From: Leptolinea sp. UBA1437
Lineage (GTDB): Bacteria > Chloroflexota > Anaerolineae > Anaerolineales > Anaerolineaceae
Reading direction: 5' to 3'
DNA: 17,498 nt
Assembly (NCBI GenBank): GCA_002329625.1
Contig: DCTP01000112.1
Coordinates: forward strand, 1 to 17,498
A model generated the notes under the pieces. It was given only the letters and a program-made list of their open reading frames with translations. It was not told where the DNA came from and searched no databases. Below are positions 16,745 through 17,498 of the stretch, piece after piece; the stretch's first letter is position 1; the number at the start of each line of letters is the position of its first letter. A program made the translations under genes and the position numbers.

Positions 16745-17498
16745 TGGAAAAACAGAAAAAATTCAGCATTCAACATTTTTTTATGAATTATGCCTTATAT
16801 ATCATTATGTTAATAATGATTGTCATTATCGGCATGATGTCCCCGAAATTTTTTTCATTCAGAGTCATTCGTGATATTTTAATGCAAAGTTCAACCCGCA
16901 TTATCGTTGCGATGGGCTGTATGTATATTCTTGTTTCAGGAGCGGCTGATCTTTCCGGCGGTCGAACGGTAGGTTTAGCTGCTGTTGTCGCGGGATCATT
17001 GGCACAGAAGTCTGATTATTATATTAAATTCTGGCCGAACCTTCCGGAGATGCCTTTGATCGTTCCGGTGATCGCCGCGGTTTTGATCGGCTTGATTGTC
17101 GGGCTTATGAATGGTTTTACTACAGCAAAATTGAAAGTTCCTTCCTTTTTGGCTACATTGGCGGTGATGATGATCGCATACGGTGCGAATCAGCTATATT
17201 GCAACAAACCGCCGAACAATTCCCAACCGTTGGGAGGATTCCTCAAATCTTTCTCAAATCTTGGGACGGGAAGTTTTTTGAGTGTACCTTTTATCATCTA
17301 TATTGCTATTGGTGTCTGTATCTTTCAACACTTATTGTTGACGAGGACTTGTTTGGGGCGGGAAATATTTGCCTGCGGAAGCAATCAGGAAGCGGCGCGT
17401 GTTTCCGGAATTAATGTCTATAAAATTCAAATGATTACGTTTGCACTGGCTGGTGCCTGTTATGGCTTGGCCGGTTGCTTGGAAGCCGCTCGAACCGG
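16744..17498 (+). CDS. mglC: Galactose/methyl-galactoside ABC importer, permease (3' end outside window)
   Basis: The first 251 residues of the membrane-spanning subunit are visible; E. coli MglC is 336 aa, so about 85 residues lie beyond the window. Hydrophobic segments begin with residues ~13-33 and recur through the visible part. Family motifs include QSSTRIIVAMG, the strongly conserved ADLSGGRTVGLAAVVA, GLMNGFTTAKLKVPSFLATL and the coupling loop GSNQEAARVSGI near residue 215, which contacts the ATPase. The ATG is the TGATG overlap with the mglA stop, so translation is probably coupled; no separate strong ribosome binding site is needed or seen. There is no internal stop or frameshift in the visible part. 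Confidence 0.94.
   Translation, partial: MEKQKKFSIQHFFMNYALYIIMLIMIVIIGMMSPKFFSFRVIRDILMQSSTRIIVAMGCMYILVSGAADLSGGRTVGLAAVVAGSLAQKSDYYIKFWPNLPEMPLIVPVIAAVLIGLIVGLMNGFTTAKLKVPSFLATLAVMMIAYGANQLYCNKPPNNSQPLGGFLKSFSNLGTGSFLSVPFIIYIAIGVCIFQHLLLTRTCLGREIFACGSNQEAARVSGINVYKIQMITFALAGACYGLAGCLEAART

Overview
The window is a bacterial chromosomal segment, moderately AT-rich by eye and densely coded, with no mobile element, CRISPR array or rRNA that I can see. Lineage is uncertain. A class III fructose-1,6-bisphosphatase and a tRNA without an encoded CCA point away from Proteobacteria. The sugar-binding protein has a plain signal peptide with no lipobox Cys, unlike the usual monoderm lipoprotein. Chloroflexota (Anaerolineae), Spirochaetota or Bacillota are possible; this is inference only.

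Left part, minus strand (1-9995): a two-gene unit. A tandem universal stress protein (362 aa) is followed, with a 1-nt TAATG stop/start overlap, by one uninterrupted reading frame of at least 2969 codons that leaves the window at position 1. The giant protein is a cyclic beta-1,2-glucan synthase of the NdvB/ChvB/Cgs type: N-terminal domain, membrane segments, GT84 glucosyltransferase, cyclization domain and C-terminal GH94 phosphorylase. It appears to be within a few codons of its natural end.

Centre (10181-12637): a tRNA-Lys(CUU) gene with an extended -10 promoter and an A/T-only hairpin terminator, then fbp with a good sigma70/sigmaA-type promoter, all on the minus strand. About 300 bp of non-coding DNA containing two dyads separates fbp from the next gene.

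Right part (12638-17498): a ROK-family winged-helix regulator (minus strand) is divergent from a plus-strand galactose/glucose ABC transporter operon, mglB-mglA-mglC, with mglC cut by the window end. The 166-bp divergent region holds a TATAAT box followed at once by a 23-bp near-palindrome (half-sites GTTACG/CGTAAC), the best operator candidate for the ROK protein. The binding protein keeps most sugar-contact residues and the calcium loop of E. coli MglB. A perfect 13-bp hairpin lies between mglB and mglA, and mglA and mglC overlap by TGATG.

Together the genes link hexose uptake (Mgl), gluconeogenesis (Fbp) and use of UDP-glucose for an envelope glucan (Cgs). The window contains no wholly unknown system; the most notable points are the coupled stress protein/cyclic glucan synthase pair and the well-defined mgl operator.
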